NCBI GenBank assembly: GCA_018141845.1
Contig: CP073340.1
Location: 1,203,001-1,267,000, forward strand
Reading direction: 5' to 3'
DNA from: Lachnospiraceae bacterium oral taxon 096
Lineage (GTDB): Bacteria; Bacillota; Clostridia; Lachnospirales; Lachnospiraceae
DNA length: 64,000 nt
Part shown: positions 8,967-16,591 of the stretch, piece by piece
How the letters are laid out: the number at the start of each line of letters is the position of its first letter
How positions within the stretch are numbered: the stretch's first letter is position 1
Made by a program: the position numbers and the translations under genes
Notes under the pieces: model-generated
Database searches by the model: none
What the model saw: only the letters and a program-made list of their open reading frames with translations
Told to the model about the DNA's origin: nothing

Positions 8967-9818
8967 TTAGCGAGAGCCAAATAACTGTGTCCAATACACG
9001 CCATTGCTATTCTTTACATAGCCGATACCAATTTGTGTGACATTTGGATTTTCAATATTTGCCTTATGTGTTGGGCTATTTAACCAAGAATTCATTACAG
9101 CTTCTGGTGTAGGCTGATTGTAGGCGAGATTCTCACCGTAGCTGAGCCAGTGGTAGCCATTGTTCTCAAGGAATGTACCAAGGCCATTGGGATCACTTGC
9201 CGTATGAGCAACACCAGGAACGGAATGGCTGAAATTTGTGGTGATGTGCTCAGCCCTTTTTGCTGCGATTTGAGAAAGGGTATTATCGACGGTCAGTGCA
9301 GATAATCCCTTGCTCTGGCGATATTGATTGACGAGGTCAACAACACGCTGTGCATAGGAGGAAGAATCCTGTGGATTGGTTGCTGGTTGATTTGTTTTTG
9401 GTGAACCATCCCATATACCATTAGAATTTACCCTGTAGCCATCAGGGGTAATGCCGTTGACGAGCAACTGACCGTTTGACTGCAAGTAGTAGGAACTTCC
9501 ATTCACGCTCACCCAACCGGTCTTCATCTCACCAGTGGATGGATCAAGATAGTACCACATGCTGTCGACATCCTGGAACCAACCTGTATTCATCGTTCCT
9601 GTCTTGTCAAAATGATACCATGTGGCAGGTGAAGTCACACCATTTTTTACTGTATAAGTGGCTTCCCAAGTATTGATGGCCTTGACACCATGGTCATCAG
9701 TAAAAGTTCTACGACCTCCTTCATTGTGCCAAGTATAGGCATGGCTGGAAAAAGCAGATACAGAAAGAACTGCAGAACCTACGAGCAATGTTCCCAAAAT
9801 TTTATTCAATTTACGCAT
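8967..9818 (-). CDS. Secreted CAP/SCP-domain protein with cell-wall-binding repeats
   Basis: The start is ATG 9818 (MRKLNKILGTLL), preceded by GGGAG; the frame extends 9 codons further without a better site. Of 283 residues, about 1-27 form a signal peptide ending near SSHAYTW. Residues about 28-140 contain repeats of the Gly-Trp/Tyr-rich cell-wall-binding type (TGWFQDVDSMWYYLDPSTG, TGWVSVNGSSYYLQ). Residues about 160-283 form a CAP (SCP/PR-1) domain with LVNQYRQSKGLSALTVD, FSHSVPG, YGENLAY and IGIGYVKNSNGVYWTQLFG. It is probably a surface-attached extracellular protein; the substrate or partner is unknown. Confidence 0.88.
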   Translation of the reverse strand: MRKLNKILGTLLVGSAVLSVSAFSSHAYTWHNEGGRRTFTDDHGVKAINTWEATYTVKNGVTSPATWYHFDKTGTMNTGWFQDVDSMWYYLDPSTGEMKTGWVSVNGSSYYLQSNGQLLVNGITPDGYRVNSNGIWDGSPKTNQPATNPQDSSSYAQRVVDLVNQYRQSKGLSALTVDNTLSQIAAKRAEHITTNFSHSVPGVAHTASDPNGLGTFLENNGYHWLSYGENLAYNQPTPEAVMNSWLNSPTHKANIENPNVTQIGIGYVKNSNGVYWTQLFGSR

Positions 9819-10034
9819 AACTACTCCCTTCACTCTCAAAAACAATCCCTATATTCTAACATTTAAACATCACTTGATGTAACCACATTATAGTATAGTT
9901 TGAGAAAAAAGTAAATAGATTATTTTAAATTAAATTGCATTCAATTTAAGACATTTTTGAGCAATTATTACTTAGAAATCGCTAATTATTACATTAAGCC
10001 CAATATTGAATTTAATCGTGCTATAATTTGTAGG

Positions 10035-10123
10035 ATGTCAGCAGATGAATATCTAATATTGAAACATATTCTTACTAAATTTCCAATCTATTTCTTCTTT
10101 TTTCTTTCTTCATCTGCTGGCAT
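10035..10123 (+). promoter_or_regulatory. Long inverted repeat in the secG leader
   Basis: ATGTCAGCAGATGAA (10035-10049) and TTCATCTGCTGGCAT (10109-10123) form a 15-bp stem with a single G-T pair around a 59-base AT-rich loop, 82 bases before secG. A TATAAT lies just upstream (10022-10027). The rest of the 9846-10205 gap shows nothing else recognisable. The structure may be a leader-RNA element or an operator; its role is unknown. Confidence 0.4.
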
Positions 10124-10205
10124 TTTACTTGTATTTATGACATTGATATGCTACAATGCAAATATTGCAAAGAAATACAGATTGAATTTGGGAGGTATAG
10201 GTAGA

Positions 10206-10436
10206 ATGTTGCATACAATTTTGGCGATCTTGTTCTGCATAGTATGTATTGTATTCTCCGCTCTTGTGTTATCTCAGGAGGGCAATGAGCAGGGGCTCGG
10301 TGGCTCTGTTGGAGGAATGGGCGATACATATTGGAGTAAAAATAAGGGACGTTCAGCAGAGGGCTGGAAGGAAAAAGGTGCATTGTTTTGTGCAGTTGCC
10401 TTTTTGGTTCTTGCGTTTCTTTTGAATTTAGTTTAA
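10206..10436 (+). CDS. secG: Preprotein translocase subunit SecG
   Basis: 76 residues from ATG 10206, with GGGAGG and AGGTAG upstream. Two membrane helices (about 2-20 and 55-75) flank the SecG signature LVLSQEGNEQGLGGSVGGMGDTYW. The same frame runs open upstream to 9957, but that extension does not resemble SecG and overlaps a leader hairpin, so it is excluded. It is the accessory subunit of SecYEG. The order secG-rnr-smpB-ssrA is standard in Firmicutes. Confidence 0.9.
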   Translation: MLHTILAILFCIVCIVFSALVLSQEGNEQGLGGSVGGMGDTYWSKNKGRSAEGWKEKGALFCAVAFLVLAFLLNLV

Positions 10437-10445
10437 TAGCAAACA

Positions 10446-10480
10446 AGAAAGCACTCTTATACTTAAGAGTGCTTTCTTTC
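10446..10480 (+). terminator. Terminator between secG and rnr
   Basis: The 14-bp perfect stem AGAAAGCACTCTTA (10446-10459) / TAAGAGTGCTTTCT (10464-10477) has a TACT loop and a short T/C tail. It probably gives partial termination before rnr, which starts at 10509. Confidence 0.75.
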
Positions 10481-10508
10481 TACCTGTTTACCAAGATAGA
10501 GAGGAAAT

Positions 10509-12665
10509 ATGGACGAAAATAAATTAGAAAAAAGGAAAAGAGTTATCTTAGACCTTCTTGCAGATCCAATGTATAAGCCAATGAAATTAAAGGAATTGGC
10601 CATATTTTTGGATATTCCCAAGGAGAGCAGAAGAGAACTTAAAGAGGTTTTGGATTGTCTTTTAGAAGAAGGATTGGTGAGTGTGTCAACCAAAGGTAAG
10701 TTCACCCTGCCAAAAATTTTGCACTATGTGGGCATCTATTTGGCCAATGCTAGAGGCTTTGGATTTGTACAAATTGAGGGAAGGGAAGAGGACATTTTTA
10801 TTCCTGAAGGATGTGCAATGGATGCACTGCATGGCGACAAAGTACGCATTGTTGTGGATCAGCAGATAAGAGGAATGCGAGCAGAAGGCCATGTGGTTGA
10901 AATTTTAGACCATGCCAATAAGACAGTGGTTGGATTTTATAGAAAAAATAAAAAATTTGGTTTTGTATTGCCAGATAATCAAAAAATCTTGAGCGATATC
11001 TTTATTCCCGATGGACAGGACATGGGAGCGGTGTCAGGACATAAGGTTGTGGTTGAGGTCACCCATTTTTTTGAAGGAAAGAGGAGAAAACCAGAGGGAA
11101 GAATTATTGAGATCTTAGGTCATGCCAATGATCCAGGTGTGGATATTCTCTCCATTGTCAAGATGCTTCACTTGCCAGAACAATTTTCAGAGGAAGTGAT
11201 GGAAGAAGTTGCCAACATTCCTGAAGAGGTGACGGAAAAGGAAAAGCGAACTCGCTTAGATCTTCGAGATAAGATGACGGTGACGATTGATGGAGAGGAT
11301 GCAAAGGATCTGGATGATGCCATTACGCTTGAAAGAGATGGAGAAAATTGGCGATTGGGCGTACACATTGCAGATGTCAGCCACTATGTAAGGGAAAACA
11401 CAGCACTGGATAGAGAAGCTTTTGCGAGGGGAACCAGCATTTATTTGGTTGATCGGGTGATTCCAATGCTACCGCATCGCCTTTCCAATGGCATTTGTTC
11501 CCTAAATGAGGGGGTTGATCGCTTGGCACTTTCTTGCATTATGGATATCAATCATCGAGGAGAGATTATTGGACATCAAATTGCAGAGACACTCATTCGA
11601 GTCAATCATCGGATGAGTTATACAGAGGTCAATGCCATGATTACACATCACGACCAAGATACGATAGAAAAGTATGCAGAATGTGTGGAAATGTTTGAAA
11701 AGATGAAGGAACTCGCCGATCTTATTCGAAAGAAGAGAGTGGAGCGAGGATCAATTGATTTTGACTTTCCTGAGTGCAAGATTCTTCTCGATGAAAAGGG
11801 GAGCCCAATAGAAATTAAGGCCTATGAGCGAAATGCTGCAAATATGTTGATTGAAGATTTTATGCTTGCCGCAAATGAGACTGTGGCCGAGGAATATTAT
11901 TGGTTGGAGTTGCCATTTTTATATCGTGTGCACGACACACCAGATCCAGAAAAAATTCAACAGTTAGCTACATTTATTCAAAACTTTGGGTATACTCTTC
12001 ATGCGAAGAACAAAGAAGTACATCCAAAAGAAGTGCAAAAATTGTTGGCTAAGATTGCCGGTGAGGAAGTGGAGATGATGATTAGTCGTGTGACCTTAAG
12101 AAGTATGAAGCAGGCGAGGTATCAAACAGAGTGCACAGGCCATTTTGGATTAGCTGCAAAGTACTACACACATTTTACCTCTCCCATTCGACGCTATCCA
12201 GACTTACAAATTCATCGCATTATCAAAGAAAATTTGGCGGGGAAGTTAAATCAAAGCCGTCAAAAGCATTACAGTGAACATTTGGAAGAGGTAGCTGTGC
12301 AAACCTCCGTACTTGAGCGGAGGGCACAGGAAGCAGAGCGAGAGACAATCAAGTATAAAAAATGTGAGTATATGCAAAAGTATATTGGACAAGTCTTTGA
12401 TGGAATTATTTGTGGGGTTACAAGATATGGATTGTATGTGGAACTTCCGAATACAGTGGAGGGGCTTGTTCACATTCAGGCGATGTGGCAGGATTATTTT
12501 GTCTATGTCGAGGAGCGACATATGCTGATTGGAGAGACAACCAATATAAAGTATACCTTGGGACAGAGGGTAAAAGTGAGAGTGATGGCAGTTGATCGGT
12601 TGATGGGCACCATAGATTTTCGATTAGAAATGGAAGGGGAAGAAGACGAATGGCTGATGGAGTAA
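10509..12665 (+). CDS. rnr: Ribonuclease R
   Basis: 718 residues in the RNase R domain order: N-terminal winged helix (about 1-70), two cold-shock domains (about 75-220), the RNB catalytic domain (about 250-580) and a C-terminal S1 domain (about 625-705). The catalytic motif DGEDAKDLDDAITLERDG carries the clustered Asp residues that bind Mg2+. HFTSPIRRYPDL is the conserved RNB end motif. It is a 3'-5' exoribonuclease that degrades structured RNA and acts in trans-translation, which fits its overlap with smpB. Confidence 0.96.
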   Translation: MDENKLEKRKRVILDLLADPMYKPMKLKELAIFLDIPKESRRELKEVLDCLLEEGLVSVSTKGKFTLPKILHYVGIYLANARGFGFVQIEGREEDIFIPEGCAMDALHGDKVRIVVDQQIRGMRAEGHVVEILDHANKTVVGFYRKNKKFGFVLPDNQKILSDIFIPDGQDMGAVSGHKVVVEVTHFFEGKRRKPEGRIIEILGHANDPGVDILSIVKMLHLPEQFSEEVMEEVANIPEEVTEKEKRTRLDLRDKMTVTIDGEDAKDLDDAITLERDGENWRLGVHIADVSHYVRENTALDREAFARGTSIYLVDRVIPMLPHRLSNGICSLNEGVDRLALSCIMDINHRGEIIGHQIAETLIRVNHRMSYTEVNAMITHHDQDTIEKYAECVEMFEKMKELADLIRKKRVERGSIDFDFPECKILLDEKGSPIEIKAYERNAANMLIEDFMLAANETVAEEYYWLELPFLYRVHDTPDPEKIQQLATFIQNFGYTLHAKNKEVHPKEVQKLLAKIAGEEVEMMISRVTLRSMKQARYQTECTGHFGLAAKYYTHFTSPIRRYPDLQIHRIIKENLAGKLNQSRQKHYSEHLEEVAVQTSVLERRAQEAERETIKYKKCEYMQKYIGQVFDGIICGVTRYGLYVELPNTVEGLVHIQAMWQDYFVYVEERHMLIGETTNIKYTLGQRVKVRVMAVDRLMGTIDFRLEMEGEEDEWLME

Positions 12666-13117
12666 AGGTGATTGCGAATAATAAGAAGGCGTATTTTGAT
12701 TACTTTATTTTAGATAAATATGAGACAGGAATTGAACTATTTGGCACAGAAGTTAAATCCATTCGTCTCGGACAGTGCTCCATAAAGGAAAGTTGGATTC
12801 GCATTGAGCGAGGGGAACTCTATATTATGGGAATGTACATCAATCCCTATGAGAAGGGAAATATCTTTAATAAGGATCCACTTCGAGTGAAGAAACTTTT
12901 GATGCACAAGAGAGAAATTGAAAAGCTTTCATCAAAGCTTCAAGAAAAGGGACTCACTCTTGTGCCATTACAGGTCTATTTAAAGGGAAGATTGGTCAAG
13001 GTGGAGATTGGTATGGCTAGGGGCAAGAAAAACTACGACAAACGAGATACCATGGCGAAGAAGGATCAAAAGAGAGAAATGGACAAGGCACTCAAGCAAA
13101 GAATGCGAGATGTATAG
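12650..13117 (+). CDS. smpB: SsrA-binding protein SmpB
   Basis: 155 residues with the SmpB hallmarks NKKAYFDYFILDKYETGIELFGTEVKSIR, the middle GMYINPYEKGNIFNKDPLRVKKLLMHKREI and the basic C-terminal tail KKNYDKRDTMAKKDQKREMDKALKQR. It binds tmRNA and delivers it to stalled ribosomes. It overlaps the rnr end by 16 bases and is followed directly by ssrA. Confidence 0.97.
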   Translation: MADGVKVIANNKKAYFDYFILDKYETGIELFGTEVKSIRLGQCSIKESWIRIERGELYIMGMYINPYEKGNIFNKDPLRVKKLLMHKREIEKLSSKLQEKGLTLVPLQVYLKGRLVKVEIGMARGKKNYDKRDTMAKKDQKREMDKALKQRMRDV

Positions 13118-13144
13118 ATTGATGTCGTAGGATATGGAATTTTG

Positions 13145-13175
13145 TGGGAAAGATAAAAAAGTCTTTCCCATTTTT
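13145..13175 (+). terminator. Terminator after smpB
   Basis: The stem TGGGAAAGA (13145-13153) / TCTTTCCCA (13162-13170) is followed by TTTTT. Confidence 0.85.
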
Positions 13176-13243
13176 AAAAAGTATGTTACTATAGATACTA
13201 CTATATACGATGGATATGTAGTTACCGAAGTACTCTGAATTTA

Positions 13244-13580
13244 GGGGATGTACCGGTTTCGACAGGGATCATGCAGCTGGTGAAGCTATCCGCATGCGAT
13301 GCGTTAAATGGCAAAATTAAATTAAACGCTGAAGATAATTTAGCATACGCTGCCTAAGTGCAGCTGTCAGCCTTAGAGCACTCACACTTTAAGAATCTGG
13401 CATCGACTTTGTGAGAAACGGTATATGTTAAGCTTTGCGCATATAGCCGTATGATGAAGCTACTAAAGTCCTGAGGGTGTTCGTTCTCGCAGGGCGGAGG
13501 GAATGTCAAAGAACGAACTATGATAGTAGAAGAACAGGGAATTGGTTTTTGGACACGGGTTCGACTCCCGTCATCTCCAC
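13244..13580 (+). ncRNA. ssrA: Transfer-messenger RNA (tmRNA)
   Basis: The 5' end GGGGATGTACCGGTTTCGACAG pairs with the 3' CATCTCC at 13572-13578, forming the tRNA-like acceptor stem. The T-arm ACGGGTTCGACTCCCGT is at the 3' end. The tag frame runs from GGC 13310 to TAA 13355-13357 and encodes GKIKLNAEDNLAYAA, ending in the expected hydrophobic-Ala-Ala degron recognised by ClpXP. The CCA end is not encoded after the discriminator A. It rescues stalled ribosomes together with SmpB, encoded just upstream. Confidence 0.96.
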
Positions 13581-13639
13581 GCTAGAGGTCATGCAGATTA
13601 TGATTTCGATGGAGAAAGAATTGACCAAAGAAGAAAATG

Positions 13640-13670
13640 GCGTGGGCTAAGGGGCTTACGCTTTTTTCTT
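13640..13670 (+). terminator. Terminator after tmRNA gene
   Basis: The 8-bp stem GCGTGGGC (13640-13647) / GCTTACGC (13654-13661), with two G-U pairs, is followed by TTTTTTCTTT. Confidence 0.75.
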
Positions 13671-13725
13671 TGTATTGATCGATACAGAAATGTGTTGTAA
13701 TTTCGTAAGAAATGGGGGAATAGCT

Positions 13726-13763
13726 ATGGTCATCTTGGAAAAAGGTCAAAAGGTAAACTTGAA
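13726..13763 (+). pseudogene. TerD-family gene, 5' fragment (interrupted by IS605-type element)
   Basis: The ATG at 13726 follows AATGGGGGAA. The 12 codons read MVILEKGQKVNL and match the N-terminus of TerD-family proteins (…LxKGQKVDLTK). The IS begins right after TTGAA (13759-13763). Joining this fragment to base 15480 gives …KVNLKKSQGGLGEILINLNWN in one frame, so this is the 5' end of the gene ending at 16062. The disruption is seen directly; the family assignment is by motif. Confidence 0.85.
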
Positions 13764-13846
13764 ATAATGCTACCGCAATCCCACTAGCTTTAGATGGTGG
13801 GTTAAGGTAGCAAAAAATAGATATTTGTGATACAATAACTAGCGTT

Positions 13847-14251
13847 ATGGGAGTATGGAAATCAAAGAATAGACACAAATATTTATTACAGTATCATATT
13901 ATTTTTTGTATGTATGTATAGAAAAAAGCTTTTAGTATCAAAAGAAATATAAGATTATATAAAACAATTTTCTTATGAGATATGCACAAAGAGTAATATA
14001 ATCATAAAATATATGGAAACAGACAAAGACCATATACACTATATGATAGAAACTGAGCCTACAATATCCATAAGTAAAGTGGTTAATCTAATTAAGAGTT
14101 ATACAACATATCATATATGGAAAAAGCATACAGAATATCTTAAGAATCATTTTGGAAAGAACATACATTTTGGACGGATGGATATTTTGCTTGTAGCGTA
14201 GGCAATGTTTCTGAAGAAATGTTAAAGCAATATATAGAAAATCAAGGGTAG
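13847..14251 (+). pseudogene. tnpA: IS200/IS605 transposase TnpA, broken
   Basis: Compared with the intact copy (60314-60718, minus), this one has an extra T in the T run near 13906, which causes a frameshift and stop. It also has a TCA-to-TAA nonsense change near 13950 and a missing T near 14153. The middle part still encodes DHIHYMIETEPTISISK, with the HUH (His-x-His) metal motif. It cannot make a full Y1 transposase. Movement of this copy would need TnpA supplied in trans by the second copy. Confidence 0.92.
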
Positions 14252-14268
14252 AAAGGCGGGTAAGCTTA

Positions 14269-15372
14269 ATGTTAAAGGCATATAGATATCGGATTTATCC
14301 AAACAAAGAGCAAGAAATACAGTTAGCAAAGACATTTGGCTGTTGTCGTTTTGTATATAATCAAACCCTTGCGTACAGAAAAGATGCTTATGAAAAAGAA
14401 AAAAAGTCTGTCAGTAAGACAGATTGTAATAATTATTGCAATAGAGAGCTGAAAAAAGCTTATGAATGGCTAAAAGAAGTAGATAAATTTGCTTTAACAA
14501 ATGCAATTTATAATATGGATAGTGCTTATCAAAAGTTTTTCAAAGAACATGCAGGTTATCCAAAGTTTAAGAGTAAGCACAGTAATCGTAAATCATATAC
14601 AACCAATTTTACAAATGGGAATATAACTGTAGATTTTGATAGAGGAAGAATAAAGCTGCCAAAATTAAAAAGGGTAAAAATAAAATTACATAGAAAATTT
14701 TCAGGTCGGATAAAAACAGCAACTATATCTAAGGTACCAAGTGGCAAGTACTATGTGTCTGTTCTTGTAGAAACTGAACATAGTCCACTTGTAAAGACAA
14801 ACGGACAAATAGGATTGGATTTAGGAATAAAAGATTTATGTATCACATCAGATGGGAAGAAATATGAAAATCCGAAGACAATTAAAAAATATGAGAAAAA
14901 GCTTACAAAATTACAAAGACAATTAGCAAATAAAACAAAGGGGAGTAGGAACTATCAGAAAAAAAGGAAACAAATAGCACTATGCCATGAGAAAATAGCT
15001 AATACAAGAAAAGATTATCTGCATAAGATTTCAAGCGAAATTATAAACGAAAACCAAGTGATAGTTTCGGAAAACTTACAGATAAAAAATATGGTGAAAA
15101 ATCATAATTTAGCGAAAACTATAAGCGATGTATCGTGGTATGAGCTGACAAGACAACTGGAATATAAGTCAAAATGGAATGGTAGAAATTATATTAAGAT
15201 AGATACATTTTATGCAAGTAGCCAGCTATGTTTTAGTTGTGGATATAAAAATACAAATGTAAAAGATCTAAAAGTAAGAGATTGGATGTGTCCTTTCTGC
15301 AATACAAAACACGATAGAGATATCAATGCGGCAAAAAATATATTGGCAGAAGGATTAAGACAAGTAGTATAA
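14269..15372 (+). CDS. tnpB: TnpB RNA-guided nuclease of IS605-type element, copy 1
   Basis: 367 residues with the order typical of TnpB: N-terminal helical/OrfB_IS605 domain (MLKAYRYRIYPNKEQEIQLAKTF), then a RuvC-like nuclease with catalytic Asp in IGLDLGIKDL, Glu in IVSENLQIKNM and Asp in HDRDINAAKNI. The zinc finger CFSCGYKNTN…CPFC lies in the C-terminal part. It is full length and differs from the copy at 59193-60296 at one visible residue (Lys versus Arg near 222). TnpB uses an omega-RNA from the element's right end to cut DNA beside the TAM. The gene stays intact although tnpA beside it is dead. Confidence 0.95.
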   Translation: MLKAYRYRIYPNKEQEIQLAKTFGCCRFVYNQTLAYRKDAYEKEKKSVSKTDCNNYCNRELKKAYEWLKEVDKFALTNAIYNMDSAYQKFFKEHAGYPKFKSKHSNRKSYTTNFTNGNITVDFDRGRIKLPKLKRVKIKLHRKFSGRIKTATISKVPSGKYYVSVLVETEHSPLVKTNGQIGLDLGIKDLCITSDGKKYENPKTIKKYEKKLTKLQRQLANKTKGSRNYQKKRKQIALCHEKIANTRKDYLHKISSEIINENQVIVSENLQIKNMVKNHNLAKTISDVSWYELTRQLEYKSKWNGRNYIKIDTFYASSQLCFSCGYKNTNVKDLKVRDWMCPFCNTKHDRDINAAKNILAEGLRQVV

Positions 15373-15499
15373 GAAAAAACAATAGGGCAGGGACTGCCCG
15401 AATTAACGCCTGTGGAGATAGTAGGTTGCGAGGTCAGCGAAGCAGGAAGCCCATAGGCTTTAGACTATGGGTAGTTCACAAAGTCACAAGGTGGATTGG
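15373..15499 (+). ncRNA. Candidate omega-RNA (TnpB guide RNA), copy 1
   Basis: The 107 noncoding bases between the tnpB stop and the element end fold into hairpins: GGGCAG/CTGCCC (around 15388-15402) and CCATAG/CTATGG (around 15451-15470). This is the usual place of the omega-RNA scaffold. The 20 bases after the element (AAAGTCACAAGGTGGATTGG) would be its guide. Together with TTGAA on the other side they form exactly the empty target site in the TerD-family gene. The exact 5' end is unknown and probably lies within tnpB. Confidence 0.65.
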
Positions 15500-16062
15500 G
15501 CGAGATTCTAATTAATCTAAATTGGAATGCTAGACCAGTTTCGACAGCAAAAAAGCAGGGATTTTTTTCTCGCCTATTTGGAGAAGGGGAAGGTGGGGGG
15601 ATTGATTTGGATCTCGGCTGTTTGTGGGAATTAAAAGATGGAAGCAAGGGAAGTGTTCAAGCTCTTGGAAAAAATTTTGGAAATCTTAATTCGGCTCCTT
15701 TTGTTGCTCTAGATGGTGATGACCGAACGGGGGAAAATAGTGCGGGAGAGAACTTGAGGATCAATGGAAACCAGCTGTCAAAGATAAAGAGGATTTTAGT
15801 TTACACCTTTATTTATGAAGGTGTAGCTAATTGGAAGCAGGCGGATGGAGTGGTTACGATTAAATATCCAAAGGCAGAGGATATCGTGGTAAAGATGAAT
15901 GAATATGACACCAATAAGACGATGTGCGGACTGGTTTTATTGGAGAACTTAAATAATGAAACTTTTAGTGTGGAGAGAGTCGTTCAGTTTTATTCCGGTC
16001 ACAGAAGTTTGGACGAGGCATTCCACTGGGGACTTCGTTGGGTAGCAGGAAAAAAAGATTAA
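15480..16062 (+). pseudogene. TerD/TerA-family stress protein gene, 3' fragment
   Basis: About 193 residues with the TerD-domain features IDLDLGCLWELKDGSKGSVQALG, FVALDGDDRTG (acidic Ca2+-binding loop), GENLRIN and VVQFYSGHRSLDEAFHWGLRW. Together with 13726-13763 it forms a 206-residue protein of normal family size. The IS605-type element removes its own start. An internal TTG at 15496 could give a product lacking the first strand, but no good ribosome site is seen. TerD-like proteins are linked to tellurite, phage or oxidative stress; the role here is unknown. Precise IS excision would restore the gene. Confidence 0.85.
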
Positions 16063-16066
16063 ATAA

Positions 16067-16107
16067 AAATCGCCATCACATAGGAAACGCTGATGTGATG
16101 GCGATTT
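16067..16107 (+). terminator. Terminator after the TerD-family gene
   Basis: The 15-bp perfect stem AAATCGCCATCACAT (16067-16081) / ATGTGATGGCGATTT (16093-16107) has an 11-base loop. It may act on both strands, since a decayed minus-strand gene runs into it. Confidence 0.75.
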
Positions 16108-16490
16108 CGTTATAGATTGGAAAGGTCATTCCTGTCTTTGAAAGCAAGAAGGAGATAATGGTTCCAATATCCATAGCCAGACAGAGCTGATAGACTGCTG
16201 GGGCATACATAGAAACTTCTCTTCTGTGTTTTACTTCTTCTTCGATCAGCATAGAATCATCTTCATAAACAGCTGTTTTAGTCAAATCCTTTTTCTTAAT
16301 CAAATTATTGGCAAGTGGTCCGCCCATCAATGAACCCGCCACAAGACCAAAGGTTGCTGCCACAGCGGCTAGAGATGATTCCACCGACCACTGCTACAGG
16401 GATGCAAAATGTTGTTAAAAATGTAAACTTTTCCTTTAAGAGTACACCGACAAATAAGGCCAGTACAGCAAGTGCTACAGTCTGATACAT
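16076..16490 (-). pseudogene. gltS: Remnant of sodium/glutamate symporter GltS
   Basis: Two pieces on the minus strand resemble GltS, which is normally about 400 residues. The N-terminal piece is MYQTVALAVLALFVGVLLKEK…FCIPVAVVGG (16490 to about 16375). A later piece in another frame reads ESSLAAVAATFGLVAGSLMGGPLA…SFLLSKTGMTFP (about 16380-16090). A large internal stretch and the C-terminus are missing, and the frame changes at the junction. It is decayed and not expected to be functional. Confidence 0.75.
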
Positions 16491-16512
16491 ATCGAGATAG
16501 ATATTTTATAAA

Positions 16513-16558
16513 ACTGTCAAGTTTGGTCATTGACAGTAAAAGAGAGGTAAAGTAATAT
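16513..16558 (+). promoter_or_regulatory. Promoter with overlapping dyad upstream of the MATE gene
   Basis: TTGACA (16530-16535), 17 bp, then TAATAT (16553-16558). A perfect 8-bp inverted repeat ACTGTCAA (16513-16520) / TTGACAGT (16530-16537) covers the -35 box. This is typical operator geometry, but no regulator gene lies nearby. Confidence 0.6.
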
Positions 16559-16591
16559 AGCCAAAGAAATAAAAAGAATAAGGGGGAAGAT

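Larger units (their letters stand above)
13764..15479 (+). mobile_element. IS200/IS605-family element, copy 1
   Basis: This 1,716-bp element is nearly identical to the inverted copy at 59086-60801. The ends were defined by comparing the two copies and by in-frame restoration of both target genes. The left end starts ATAATGCTACCGC and the right end stops at GGGTAGTTCAC. The left-end hairpin (13769-13811) pairs GCTACC with GGTAGC and CCCAC with GTGGG. The target motif TTGAA immediately precedes the left end, and there is no target duplication, as expected for HUH single-strand transposition. It carries a dead tnpA, an intact tnpB and a right-end omega-RNA region. Confidence 0.92.

Noticed and set aside
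9957..10205. N-terminal extension of SecG by about 83 residues
   Set aside because: The extension is in frame but lies over the leader hairpin, has no SecG similarity, and ATG 10206 has its own ribosome site and gives a normal-length SecG.
14013..14201. Separate small gene with HIHYMIE
   Set aside because: It is the middle of the broken tnpA, shown by alignment with the intact second copy.
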